From Myxococcales bacterium (GTDB taxonomy: Bacteria > Myxococcota_A > Bradymonadia > UBA7976 > UBA1532): a stretch of 64,000 nucleotides of DNA. The stretch spans positions 252,547 through 316,546 of the forward strand of contig JACKDL010000003.1 in assembly GCA_020633555.1 (NCBI GenBank), given 5' to 3'. The position numbers were made by a program, and so were the translations under genes. Shown here in pieces: positions 18,018-27,451 of the stretch. The notes under the pieces are model-generated. The model searched no databases. It had not been told where the DNA came from and saw only the letters and a list, made by a program, of their open reading frames with translations. Position 1 is the first letter of the stretch, and every line of letters starts with the position of its first letter.

Positions 18018-21000
18018 TCAATGGTAGATCACCACCAGCAGCTCGCTGGCGTCCGCATCGAACGACATGACGACCAGATCGTCGCGGCCGTCGCCGTTCA
18101 TGTCGCCCACGCCCGCCACGCCCTGCTTCACCCGGTTGGGGGTGCGCAGCCGCACGTCGGGCAGCCGGGGCTGGTTGCCCTGGCCGAAGCGCCCGTTGCC
18201 GTCGTTGTACAGCACCAGGGCGTCGAGGGCGCGGCCCTGATCGTCGGCGTGGGTGACGATGAGGTCCACCGCCCCGTCGCCGTTCACGTCGCCGGCCAGA
18301 TCGAAGTCGACGCCGAACTGCACCTCCGAGGCCGCCACGCAGTCCAGGGTGTTCAGGTCCTGATCGAACACGGCGATGCGCTTGCCCACGTAATCGCCCA
18401 CGAGCACGTCGGGCCGGCCGTTCACGTCGCCGTCCAGATCCACGCCACCGGCCAGATCGCTGCCGAAGGTCACGCCCGCCGCGCGGCAGGGGTGCTCCAG
18501 CGCCGTGTTGCGGGGATCGTCGGCCAGGTCATACTCCGCCGGCAGGTTGGCGCCGCCGTAGTAGACGAAGGTGTAGTCGAAGGCGCCGCCGTCCGAGACC
18601 AGCACGTCGTCAAAGCCGTCGCCGTCCAGATCGCCGGCGGGGGCGGCCCGGCGCCCGGCCTGGCCGGCGTTGGCCAGGCCCGCGGGCACCACCAGGGCGG
18701 TGCGGCCCGCCGCGGCGTCCAGCTCGAAGGCGTTCATCACGGCCGGCCACTGGTCGGTAGGCCGCCCGGCGACCAGGTAGGCCTGGGTGGCCCCGCCGGC
18801 CACGCTGCCGCCGATGAGCAGATCGCCGTAGGGCTGCGCCTCACCGTCCAGGCGGTTCACGTCGCCCACCCCCACCACGCTGTAGGCCACCCGCCCGGTG
18901 CGGATGCTCACGTCGGGGGTCAGCACGTCGTTGCGGTCGCAGTCCCCGCCTGCCGGGCAGCCGAAGTACACGGCCACCACGGTGGTGAAGGTGGCCTGCT
19001 CGAAGCCCACCACCGCGAAGTCGTTGGCGCCGTCGCCGTTGACGTCGCCCAGGGCGCCCGCGCCGGCGCCGAAGTACAGGCCCCAGACGGAGTCGGGCAC
19101 CACCAGCGGCTGCACGTCGGCGGCCGCCGCGGCGTCCAAATCGGCGCGGCCGAACACCAGCGCGGTCTGGGCGCCCGGGGTGGGCACCTGCGCCAGGTTG
19201 ATCAGCACGTCGGCCAGGCCGTCGCCGTCCACGTCGCCCACGGGGTGCACCGTGCCGGTCTCGTTGACCACCTGATCGGTGTTCCAGGCGCCGCCGCGGG
19301 CGGTCACGGGCAGGCTCACCCGGCCCAGGCTCAGATCCACCTGCACCGAGCGCACCGGGCCCAGCCGCCCCACGTCGTCCACCGCGCGGATGGCCACGTG
19401 ATGCACGTTGTTCAGGGCCAGGCCCTCGACCACCAGGGTCTCGACCTCGCCGGGCGCGGCGGTCGCGGGCTGCGGATCCATCACCGTGGCGGCGGTCCAC
19501 GCCGCCTCGTTGGCGATGGCCGCGGTGGCCCGCCGCATGCGGTAGCCGGCCACGATGCCGCCCTCGGCGCCGTCTTCGCCGGGCGCGGTGAAGCTGAACT
19601 CCACCGTGGTCGCTCGCGGATCGGTGACGGTGACCTGGGCCTCGACGGCCCCCGGGGCGCCCGGATCGGCGTTGACCTGGCGGGTGGCGCAGCCCTCGTG
19701 GCCCACGGCGTCGGCCACGCAGATGCGCACCGCGTGCTGCCCGGGGGTCAGGGTGACGGCCCGGCTGAAGAGCACGGGCGAGCCGGCGCCCACGGCGAGC
19801 GGGCCCGCCACCACCTGGCCATCCAGCGCCACGGTGGCGGTGCGGGCGGTGGTGCGGGGCGCCTCGGTCACGCTCACCACGAACAGGCCCTGCAGGCCCG
19901 GGGTGGCGGGATCCGCGTCGTCGATCACCACGGCGGGATCGTTGGCCGGGGTCTGGAAGGTCACGGTGGGCGAGGTGAGATCCACCGCCACCGGACGGGC
20001 CGGCGACAGGGTCGCGTCGGCGCCCGCCTGCACCCGCAGGCTCAGCGTGTAGGTGCCCTCGGGCAGGGCGGCGTCCAGGGCGACGGCCCCGTCCACCCCC
20101 GCCACGCCCTGGGCCAGCACCTGGGCGCCGTCGGCCAGCAGCTCCACGGCCGCTCCGGCGCAGCCGGGATCCAGCAGATCCACCTGGCCGGCGATGGCGC
20201 GGGTCAGGCTGCCCTGGCCCACCACGCCGTCGGCCGGGCCGAAGACGGTGGGATCGCCGTCCAGGCCCACGAGGCGGCTGGTGCAGCCGCCCACGTCCAC
20301 GGTGATGTTCACCGGATCGCTGGTGCCCACGTTGCCGCACAGATCGGTGCCCACGGCGGTGACCGCGTGGGCCCCCGGGGTCAGGGTCAGCCGGGCGGCC
20401 AGGGTGCCGTCGAAGTCGGCGGGGATGGTCAGCGGGGTGGGCGTGGTGCTCAGGGGCGCGCCGCCGCTGCGGAAGCTCACCGGCGCGCCGGCCTCGATGC
20501 CGTCCGCCGGATCGAACACCGCCTGGGCGTCGAGCTGGAAGCCGTCGGCTGCGTCGCTGTCGGCGTCGTCGGCCGCGCCGTAGATGCGATCGGCCTCCAG
20601 GCCGGCCAGGGTGACGCTGGGCGCCACGGTGTCCACCTCGAAGGCCACGGGGCGGGGGCGGGTCCAGTCGGGCCGACCCGCCAGCAGGTCGAAGCCGCCC
20701 ACGCTGGCCACGTTCCCGCAGCCGTCGGTGGCCGTCAACGTGGCGGACTGCTGGCCCTCGGCCAGGGTCACGCGCGGGAAGGTGAGCTGCGGCGTGGTCA
20801 CGCCCGGCAGGGCCGTCTGATTCGCCCCGGCGGTCAGGGCCAGATCCACCGGCTCGTCGGCGGTGCCGCCCGTCTGGGCGCTGAAGACGTACTGCAGGCC
20901 CACGGCGTCCACGTCGGTGTCGGCCTGGGCGTTCAGGCAGCTATCCGCCGCCAGGTTCAGCAGGGCCAGGGCCGGCGGCTGCACGTCCACGGTGACGGCC

Positions 21001-24000
21001 ACGCCGTTGCCGCCCTCGCCCTCGGCGGGCAGGGGGTTGCCCGCCACGTCACGGCCGCGCAGGTAGATGCCGTGGGTCTCGCCGCCCGCCAGGTTCAAAC
21101 GCAGCTCGCCCGCGTTGCCCTGCACCTGCACGTTGCCGAGCACCCGGTTGCCGCCCTCGGACAGCACGTTGACGGTCTGCCCGTTCTCCAGGCCCTCGGT
21201 GGTGAAGCGCAGGGTGACGGCGGCGGTGTTGTTGCCGTCGTCGCGGTTCAGGCGCTCCTGGCGGTTGACGCACTGGTCGTCGCCCACCTCGACCACCTGC
21301 ACCGACGTGACCGCCGGGGCCTCGCAGTCGGCCCGCAGGGCGATGGGCTGGCTGGTGACGCGCTCACCGAAGCGGCCCACCACGGTCAGCGTGTGCACGC
21401 CGGTCTGCAGCGAGATGGGGCAGCGCACCAGGTTGCCGGGCACCGCCACGCAGCCGGCGCTGTCGGGATCCACCGCGCCGGACTCGCCGTTGCACAGCTC
21501 CGGGCCGGCGCCCTGGGCGAAGTCGGTGCAGACGGTGTACTCGGCCTCCAGGCCCAGCCCGAAGGTGGTGGCCACCAGGGTGTACTGGCAGCCGGCCACC
21601 TGCGGCTTGGTGTCGATGGCCGCGCGCAGGCTCTGGTTGTTGTTGGGATCCACCACCACGATCGAGGCGCCCGCCTCAACGGTCACCGGGTTCACGCGCT
21701 GCACCGCGTTGCCGCAGGTGTCGGCGGTGGTGCCGGTGAAGGTCACCTGGCCCTGGGGCAGGGTGAGCTGGGGCAGGGCCAGATCGGCGCAGTCCTCGCC
21801 AGCGGGCACCTGAAGGTCGAACCGGCCGCCCTGGATCACCGGGTTGGTGACCACCGTCAGCCCGGCGCCACCGGCGCCGCAGACCCGCACCCGAGGGGTG
21901 AGCTGCACGCCGGCCGCCTCGGGCACGTCGCGGCGATCCTCGTCGTTGGCGGGGGTGATCACGGCGCCGAGCAGCGGGTTCAGGTAGCTGAGCTGGGGCG
22001 CGACCCGGTCCACGTCCACCTGGGCGATGCCCTCGCCGGTCTGGCCCGCGCCGTCGGTGACCCGCGCGGTGAAGCTGCAGGCGCCCTCCGCGGGCAAGGT
22101 CACGGGCGGGAAGGTCACGGTCAGATCGGCCCGCACGGGGGCCTCGACCGCCTGCACGGCGCCGCAGTCGGCCTCGAGGACGGCCAGATCGCCCGCCTCG
22201 GCCCGCTGCACGTCCGCGGTGACGGCGAGCTGGAAGCCGGGCGCCGGCGAGGCGTCCGCCACCGCGGCGTTGATGCAGTCGCCCAGGGCGCGGATGGCCA
22301 CGGCGGGGCTGCGGAACAGCACGGTGACCGTGCTGACGGGGCCGGCGTTGCTGCCGTCGGCGTTGCGGCCCTGCAGGAAGTAGGCGATGGGGTTCACCTG
22401 GCCGGCGGGGGCGGGCAGGGTGACGCGCACCACCGCCGAGCCGTCGGCGCCCACGGCCTCGGGGCCGAAGGGCTGGCCGTTGACGGTGACCTCGATCTCG
22501 TCGCCCTGGGCCAGGGCGGTGGCCACGGTGACGTCGATCTGCACGCCGGCGGTGGCCGGATCCAGATCGGCCACGCTGGCCGCGATGCGGGCGCCGTCCG
22601 CGGGCGCCTCGACGGTGATGCGCGGCGGGCAGCCGACGGTGTTCAGGGTGGCCTGGAGCTCCTGGGCGTTGCCGGCGCAGTCCACGGCGCTCACCACCAG
22701 CGGGTTGGCGCCGTCCAGCAGCGTCACCTGGGGCACCACCACCCGCCCGGCGTCATCCACCGGGAAGCAGTCGGCCTGGCCGCCGTTCAGGGTCAGGCAC
22801 ACCTCGGCCACGTTGCCGTCCACCACGTCCAGGGTCAGCGGCGTCTGCACGCAGTTGGCCAGGTCGCCGTCGGCGTCGTCGGCCACGCCCAGGGGGTTGT
22901 CCACGGCCGGGGCCACCAGCCCCAGCACCGGCACGGTGCGGTCCACCACCACCGGGAACAGGTTGGGCGCCACGGCCACGTCCACGTTGCCCTGCACCGT
23001 GCCCCACACCCGCAGGACGTAGGCGCCCTCGGGCAGCGCCGCCGGGCCGTCGGGCCCGCCGAACTCCACCTGGTAGCCCTGGTTGCCCGTGGCCGCCAGC
23101 GGCGCCTCGGACACGGTCACGCCCTCGCCGTTGAGGATCTGCGCCTGCAGCGCGGGATCGTTGCCGTCCAGGTTGGTGCCCACGCCGCCCACGGGCAGGG
23201 TGGCGCCCACGCAGGCGCGGCCGTCCACCACCTCGGGGGACTGCACGGCGAAGGTGGGGGCCTCGAAGAGCACCTGCCAGGTGGTCTCGGGGAAGGCCTC
23301 GGGCGCGTTGGGGGCGTCCTCGAGCACGGGGCGGCAGCGCAGCAGCCCCTCGTCGCCGGGCACCAGGGTGATGCGCACGACGCCATTGCCCTCGGCGTCC
23401 AGGGCGCTGCGACGCAGCGGCATGTTGTGCCGGCGCACCCACACGGCGCCGTTGTCGGCGCTGCACTCCACGCCGATGTCGTAGTCCACGCCGTCGTCGT
23501 GGCCGTCGATCACCTGCACGGTGGCGTCCACCTGCAGCAGCGCGAGCTGCGGATCGGCGTCGTCGGCGCCCGTGATCAGGGCCAGGTCGGCCGGGGCCAC
23601 CAGGCGGGCCTGGGGCACGACGCCGTCGAAGCACACGGTGTACTCGGGCGAGGTGGCCTGGCCGGTGCACGGGTCGTCGTAGCCGGCGGTGACCGTGTGG
23701 CAGGTGGCCGTGGGGGCCACGGGCACGGCGAAGCTGAAGGCGCCGCCCTCGGCCACCTGGGCCTCGGCGGGGGCGCCCTCCAGGGGCGGGTTGAAGGTCA
23801 GGCTCACCGCCTGCCCGGCGGGCACGCCCTGCGAGATCCCGCTGATGGTCCAGGCGCCCTCGGCGGCGTCCGCCACCAGGAGGTCGTTCGCCAGCCGCAG
23901 GTTCAGGTTGAGGGTCGCCGGCGAGCCGGCGGCCGTCAGGTCGTAGGGGGCCACCTGGCCGGTGATGCCGCCCGCCGTGGCCGCGCTGGCGCCCAGGGTG

Positions 24001-24953
24001 AAGTCCCCGGCGGGCACCGTCACCGTGGTGCGGGCCTGGCCGTCGGCCACCGGCACCGGCTCGCCCTCGGCGCCGTTCACCACGAAGGTGACCGTGCTGC
24101 AGTTGGTGGTGGCGCCCACGGCCACCTGGGTGCCCGGGGTGGCCGGATCGGCGTCGGGCACGCACGCGGCGCCCGCGGGCACCGGCGTGATTTCGAGGGC
24201 GCAGTCGCCCACCTCGACGCTCAGGTCGAGGGTGGCGCTGGCGTCGCCCAGGCTGGCCTGCAGGCGGTGGGCCTGCGCGCTGCCGTCGCCGGCGCCCAGG
24301 GTCACCTGGCTGAAGCGGGCGATCCCGTCGGTGATCACCGCGCGGCCCGCGCCAGCGCCGTCCACGGACAGGGCGATCTCGCCCGACGTGGTGCCCTCGA
24401 CCTTCACGGCCACGTCCACCTGGACGTCGTTGCCCAGCGTGCCGTCGAGGTCGTCGGCGGCGCCCAGGGTGGCGCCGGCGGTGGGCGCCTCGAAGGTCAG
24501 CGTGATCTGGGGATCCACGGCCCCGCAGGCGGGGTCGCTCAGATCGATGCCGGTGGTCAGGTTGCGGCTGTCGCTGGCCTGGACCTGCCCGTCGAGCACC
24601 AGCTCGGCGCTGAGCGTGATGTCGCCGAGGGGCAGGGGCACCCGCTCGAACTGCACGCTCAGGCCGTCCACCAGGGCCCGCTCCGCCAGCACGGCGCCGC
24701 CGCTGCTCAGCCGGACCAGGTAGGGGGTGGGATCGGTGCCGCTGATGGCCACCGACACCGGCACGTCGACCTCCAGCCGGTCGTTGGTGTCCCGGTTCAG
24801 ATCGTCGGCACAGGTCAGCGTCCCGGGGAGCACCCCGATGGCCACCGACAGGGCGCTGGACGGGTTGTTCTCGGCGTCGTCGCAGCCCACCGCGCCTACG
24901 GCGGCGAGGGCGGCGAGCACGCACTTGGACCCGCGCGGCAACCAGCTTCGCAT
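18018..24953 (-). CDS. Giant Ig-like/FG-GAP surface lipoprotein in RiPP operon
   Basis: 2311 residues from ATG 24953 (GTG 24956 is just upstream) with an SD GGAGG. Lipobox VGAVGC, Cys24. Residues about 25-1770 form many Ig/cadherin-like beta modules of roughly 100 residues; each often opens with ADDADG-like acidic loops (for example GVADDADGDLANC, GAADDADSDAADG), possible calcium sites. A fibronectin III-like segment lies near 1770-1880 (VEFSFTAPGEDG, VAGYRMRR). The last 400 residues are FG-GAP/VCBS beta-propeller repeats, such as VGDVDGDGLADVLI, LGDVNGDGANDFAV and VGDMNGDGRDDLVV. It is probably an outer-membrane adhesion or binding protein. It starts 44 nt after the PqqD-like gene and ends 55 nt before the precursor gene. 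Whether it takes part in peptide maturation is open. Confidence 0.9.
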   Translation of the reverse strand: MRSWLPRGSKCVLAALAAVGAVGCDDAENNPSSALSVAIGVLPGTLTCADDLNRDTNDRLEVDVPVSVAISGTDPTPYLVRLSSGGAVLAERALVDGLSVQFERVPLPLGDITLSAELVLDGQVQASDSRNLTTGIDLSDPACGAVDPQITLTFEAPTAGATLGAADDLDGTLGNDVQVDVAVKVEGTTSGEIALSVDGAGAGRAVITDGIARFSQVTLGAGDGSAQAHRLQASLGDASATLDLSVEVGDCALEITPVPAGAACVPDADPATPGTQVAVGATTNCSTVTFVVNGAEGEPVPVADGQARTTVTVPAGDFTLGASAATAGGITGQVAPYDLTAAGSPATLNLNLRLANDLLVADAAEGAWTISGISQGVPAGQAVSLTFNPPLEGAPAEAQVAEGGAFSFAVPVAPTATCHTVTAGYDDPCTGQATSPEYTVCFDGVVPQARLVAPADLALITGADDADPQLALLQVDATVQVIDGHDDGVDYDIGVECSADNGAVWVRRHNMPLRRSALDAEGNGVVRITLVPGDEGLLRCRPVLEDAPNAPEAFPETTWQVLFEAPTFAVQSPEVVDGRACVGATLPVGGVGTNLDGNDPALQAQILNGEGVTVSEAPLAATGNQGYQVEFGGPDGPAALPEGAYVLRVWGTVQGNVDVAVAPNLFPVVVDRTVPVLGLVAPAVDNPLGVADDADGDLANCVQTPLTLDVVDGNVAEVCLTLNGGQADCFPVDDAGRVVVPQVTLLDGANPLVVSAVDCAGNAQELQATLNTVGCPPRITVEAPADGARIAASVADLDPATAGVQIDVTVATALAQGDEIEVTVNGQPFGPEAVGADGSAVVRVTLPAPAGQVNPIAYFLQGRNADGSNAGPVSTVTVLFRSPAVAIRALGDCINAAVADASPAPGFQLAVTADVQRAEAGDLAVLEADCGAVQAVEAPVRADLTVTFPPVTLPAEGACSFTARVTDGAGQTGEGIAQVDVDRVAPQLSYLNPLLGAVITPANDEDRRDVPEAAGVQLTPRVRVCGAGGAGLTVVTNPVIQGGRFDLQVPAGEDCADLALPQLTLPQGQVTFTGTTADTCGNAVQRVNPVTVEAGASIVVVDPNNNQSLRAAIDTKPQVAGCQYTLVATTFGLGLEAEYTVCTDFAQGAGPELCNGESGAVDPDSAGCVAVPGNLVRCPISLQTGVHTLTVVGRFGERVTSQPIALRADCEAPAVTSVQVVEVGDDQCVNRQERLNRDDGNNTAAVTLRFTTEGLENGQTVNVLSEGGNRVLGNVQVQGNAGELRLNLAGGETHGIYLRGRDVAGNPLPAEGEGGNGVAVTVDVQPPALALLNLAADSCLNAQADTDVDAVGLQYVFSAQTGGTADEPVDLALTAGANQTALPGVTTPQLTFPRVTLAEGQQSATLTATDGCGNVASVGGFDLLAGRPDWTRPRPVAFEVDTVAPSVTLAGLEADRIYGAADDADSDAADGFQLDAQAVFDPADGIEAGAPVSFRSGGAPLSTTPTPLTIPADFDGTLAARLTLTPGAHAVTAVGTDLCGNVGTSDPVNITVDVGGCTSRLVGLDGDPTVFGPADGVVGQGSLTRAIAGQVDLLDPGCAGAAVELLADGAQVLAQGVAGVDGAVALDAALPEGTYTLSLRVQAGADATLSPARPVAVDLTSPTVTFQTPANDPAVVIDDADPATPGLQGLFVVSVTEAPRTTARTATVALDGQVVAGPLAVGAGSPVLFSRAVTLTPGQHAVRICVADAVGHEGCATRQVNADPGAPGAVEAQVTVTDPRATTVEFSFTAPGEDGAEGGIVAGYRMRRATAAIANEAAWTAATVMDPQPATAAPGEVETLVVEGLALNNVHHVAIRAVDDVGRLGPVRSVQVDLSLGRVSLPVTARGGAWNTDQVVNETGTVHPVGDVDGDGLADVLINLAQVPTPGAQTALVFGRADLDAAAAADVQPLVVPDSVWGLYFGAGAGALGDVNGDGANDFAVVGFEQATFTTVVAVYFGCPAGGDCDRNDVLTPDVSIRTGRVAYSVVGVGDVNRLDGEAQPYGDLLIGGSVAGGATQAYLVAGRPTDQWPAVMNAFELDAAAGRTALVVPAGLANAGQAGRRAAPAGDLDGDGFDDVLVSDGGAFDYTFVYYGGANLPAEYDLADDPRNTALEHPCRAAGVTFGSDLAGGVDLDGDVNGRPDVLVGDYVGKRIAVFDQDLNTLDCVAASEVQFGVDFDLAGDVNGDGAVDLIVTHADDQGRALDALVLYNDGNGRFGQGNQPRLPDVRLRTPNRVKQGVAGVGDMNGDGRDDLVVMSFDADASELLVVIYH

Positions 24954-24997
24954 CACTTCGTCCTCCGTGCCCGTCGGCCCCGGCGATCCGCTGCGGA

Positions 24998-25267
24998 TCA
25001 GCCGGTGGTGGCCACGAGCCCCCGTGCCTCGAGCTCCCCGAGGAACTCGTCGAGATCAGCCGCGGCCTGCGCCCGGTCCACCTCGAACTCTTCGATGACG
25101 CGGGCCAGCATGGCCGCGCGCGTGTGCTTGCGCTCGGTGACGAGCTGCCAGACGAACGTGCCCACCGGGTTCAGCCGCTGCAGCTCATCCACGCGGGGAT
25201 CGAGCAGCAGGGCCTGACCTTCGATGACTCGGGACGCCACCCGGCGTCCGGGGACCACGATCGCCAA
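24998..25267 (-). CDS. PqqD-like RiPP recognition element
   Basis: 89 residues from TTG 25267, chosen because a strong GGAGGTGA lies four nt upstream and no ATG is available. PqqD family winged-helix fold: RRVASRVIEGQALLLDP, then LNPVGTFVWQL matching the conserved LNxxGxxIWxL, and a C-terminal helix DLDEFLGELEARGLV. PqqD-type proteins bind leader peptides and present them to radical SAM maturases. It is the first gene of the minus-strand run ending in the S26 peptidase, though separated from the precursor gene by the 6.9-kb lipoprotein gene. Confidence 0.9.
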   Translation of the reverse strand: MAIVVPGRRVASRVIEGQALLLDPRVDELQRLNPVGTFVWQLVTERKHTRAAMLARVIEEFEVDRAQAAADLDEFLGELEARGLVATTG

Positions 25268-25271
25268 CCGC

Positions 25272-25279
25272 TCACCTCC
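25272..25279 (-). promoter_or_regulatory. Shine-Dalgarno site fixing the TTG start of the PqqD-like gene
   Basis: GGAGGTGA on the minus strand, four nt before TTG 25267. It decides the start, as the open frame runs much further upstream. Confidence 0.75.
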
Positions 25280-25395
25280 TCGTTGCGGTGCGCCCGCACG
25301 ATAGTGAGGCCCACCAACGGGGATCAATGTCCCGATCCTTCGGGCCTTTGCCCCATCGGCGCTGCCCACGCAATGTTTTCGGCGGCGCCGCGCTG

Positions 25396-27447
25396 TCATT
25401 GGGGGGGCGGCATGCCCGTGACCCGCCAGGCAGCTTCGAGGGCGGCAGGGCGGGGGGCCACCAGCAGGGTCGCCCACACCTGCCGGGCGCGCTCGGGATC
25501 GGTCAGAGGGGCCACACCCTGCCTCAGGTGTGGCTTGGGTGTGCGCTGGAGCTGGGTGGGCAGGGCCTGGGCCAGCCGTCGGGCCAGGGCCGGGAAGTCG
25601 GCGCAACCGGCAGCCTTCAGATCGGGGCGCCGGAGCAGCACGCACCAGGCCGCGCAGCCCGGGGCGATGCGGGGCGCCAGGGCTCGGGCCACGTGCCCCA
25701 GGGTGGTGCGGGGGTTGACCTCCAGCGGGGCCACCAGCTCGAAGCCCTGCGGCGTGCGGGCCACGAGGGCGTCCAGACCGGCGGGCCCTCGGTGGCCGGC
25801 GGCGGCCAGGGCGGCCCCCACCCGCTCGGCCAGGGCGAGCAGGTGCGCGGTGACGCTGGCCTGGGCGTCGCCCTCGCCGGTGACGAACCGGGCCAGGTCC
25901 GTGGGCAGGCCGCGGGTCCAGGGGTGCACCACGCCGCCGCGGTAGGTGCCCCGTGGGGTGGTGAGGAAGCGGTGTACGCCGAGCACCCGCACGGCGCCGT
26001 CGGCCTCGATGTGCAGCAGCGCGTTCAGGTCCAGCACCCGGTCGTGCTCGGGCTCCACCACCACCGCCCCGTGGGCGGCGAGCGCGGCCTGGATCCAGGC
26101 CCGATCCGCGTCCGCCAGGGGGGCCCGGGCCCGGCGCTGGTGGCGGCCGGCGGTGCCGAAGGCGGCCTTCAGGCGCCCGTCGCCGGGCAGCCCCGCCAGG
26201 GCGGCCTCGACGGCCTCGACGGTGGTGGCCACGGTGGCCTCGGCGCGGAACTGCGCGGCCCAGGGTTTGCCCGCCAGCGCCCGCCGGGCGGGATCCGGGG
26301 GCTCGGCGCCCAGGGCGGCGGCCCAGCGGGTGGCCCCCGGGTGCGGGCCCCAGGGCGCCAGGCCCGACAGGCCCCGCCCCACCAGCGGGTGGTCGGGGGG
26401 CAGGGCCGGCCCGTCCAGCGGCGCCTCGACGTACTCGGGCACGGTGAGGCCCAGGGCCTGCTGGGCCGCCAGGAACCCGGCCGCGGGGCGGCGGCGCACC
26501 AGCACCACGTCGTCGGCGGCGCACAGGGTGGCGGGCAGGGTCTCCAGATCGGCGGCGAAGGCCTGCACCACCGTCGGCACGGGCGCGGTGGGGTCGCGCA
26601 AGGCCTCCTCGACCCCCGGATCGAACCAGTGGACCGTGGGCGCGCGGCCCTTCGAGCGGCTGTAGATGCGCAGCCGGTCGATGAAGGCGGGGTCCAGGCC
26701 GGCGGCCTCGCGCACGGCGCGGTCGAAGGGCTCGGCCTTGGCACGGGCGGGCGTCATGGGGAACACCAGCGCCTTCAGCCAGGCCGTCCACAGGTCGTCA
26801 GCGGGGTCCTTCCAGCGCTCGAACCATAGCCGGCCGTGGGCCACGTGGCGGATCTCGTCCGCCAGCACCTGGTCGAGCACGGCGCCGGTGGCCTCGTCGC
26901 CCACCTCGCGGAAGGCCTTCGCATAGCGCAGCGCGAAGTCCAGGTTGGCCTGCTCCAGGGTCAGGCTCATGCCCGCCACGAAGCTGGCCGGATCGGGCAC
27001 GTCGCGCAGGGCGCTCCAGAAGAAGTCCGACAGGGGCACCTGGCCGAACTCGACCCCCAGGGCCGCCATGCGGTCCAGGTAGAACCCCAGGTGGCGCTGC
27101 TCGTCGGCCATGATCCCCACGATGCCCCGGCGGAAGGCGGGCGGGGCATCGGGGAAGCGCAGCAGGGCCAGGGCCATCAGCTCCAGGGCCAGCAGCTCGT
27201 GGTTGGCGAAGAAGTGCAGGACGGTGCCGCGGCCCTCGTCGCGCTCCAGGGCGTCGCCCTTGGGGAACTTCACCTTGGCGGCGCCCACGGCGCGGCGGAA
27301 GGCCAGGCCGGGGGCGCGGGCGGGCGCCCGGGGGATGACCCGCAGGGGATCGCCGGGCGCGGCGTCGCTCAGATGGGCGGGGGCGGCCAGCTTGGCGGCC
27401 AGATCGGGCTCGAACAGGACCCGCTCGGCGAAGGTACGGATCTCCAC
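25396..27447 (-). CDS. DUF455 ferritin-like domain fused to ATP-grasp ligase domain
   Basis: 683 residues, GTG 27447, five nt after the gshB stop. N-terminal 270 residues are DUF455-like (ferritin fold): FFANHELLALELMALAL, ADEQRHLGFYLDRM and ADEIRHVAHGRLWF give the Glu and E-x2-H ligands of a di-iron site. The C-terminal half (about 290-640) looks like an ATP-grasp ligase: LKAAFGTAG (nucleotide-binding loop), VVVEPEHDRVLDLN, and VAPLEVNPRTTLGHVA with the metal-binding ENPR. Known ATP-grasp enzymes join a carboxylate to an amine or thiol. With glutathione synthetase next door, a peptide-ligase plus oxygenase/oxidase role is inferred. Substrate unknown. Confidence 0.82.
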   Translation of the reverse strand: MEIRTFAERVLFEPDLAAKLAAPAHLSDAAPGDPLRVIPRAPARAPGLAFRRAVGAAKVKFPKGDALERDEGRGTVLHFFANHELLALELMALALLRFPDAPPAFRRGIVGIMADEQRHLGFYLDRMAALGVEFGQVPLSDFFWSALRDVPDPASFVAGMSLTLEQANLDFALRYAKAFREVGDEATGAVLDQVLADEIRHVAHGRLWFERWKDPADDLWTAWLKALVFPMTPARAKAEPFDRAVREAAGLDPAFIDRLRIYSRSKGRAPTVHWFDPGVEEALRDPTAPVPTVVQAFAADLETLPATLCAADDVVLVRRRPAAGFLAAQQALGLTVPEYVEAPLDGPALPPDHPLVGRGLSGLAPWGPHPGATRWAAALGAEPPDPARRALAGKPWAAQFRAEATVATTVEAVEAALAGLPGDGRLKAAFGTAGRHQRRARAPLADADRAWIQAALAAHGAVVVEPEHDRVLDLNALLHIEADGAVRVLGVHRFLTTPRGTYRGGVVHPWTRGLPTDLARFVTGEGDAQASVTAHLLALAERVGAALAAAGHRGPAGLDALVARTPQGFELVAPLEVNPRTTLGHVARALAPRIAPGCAAWCVLLRRPDLKAAGCADFPALARRLAQALPTQLQRTPKPHLRQGVAPLTDPERARQVWATLLVAPRPAALEAAWRVTGMPPPQ

Positions 27448-27451
27448 GGGG

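Noticed and set aside
17892..25217. A 2441-codon open frame on the plus strand opposite the giant lipoprotein
   Set aside because: His/Gly/Gln-rich antisense shadow caused by high GC; no motifs, while the minus strand has clear signal peptide and FG-GAP repeats.
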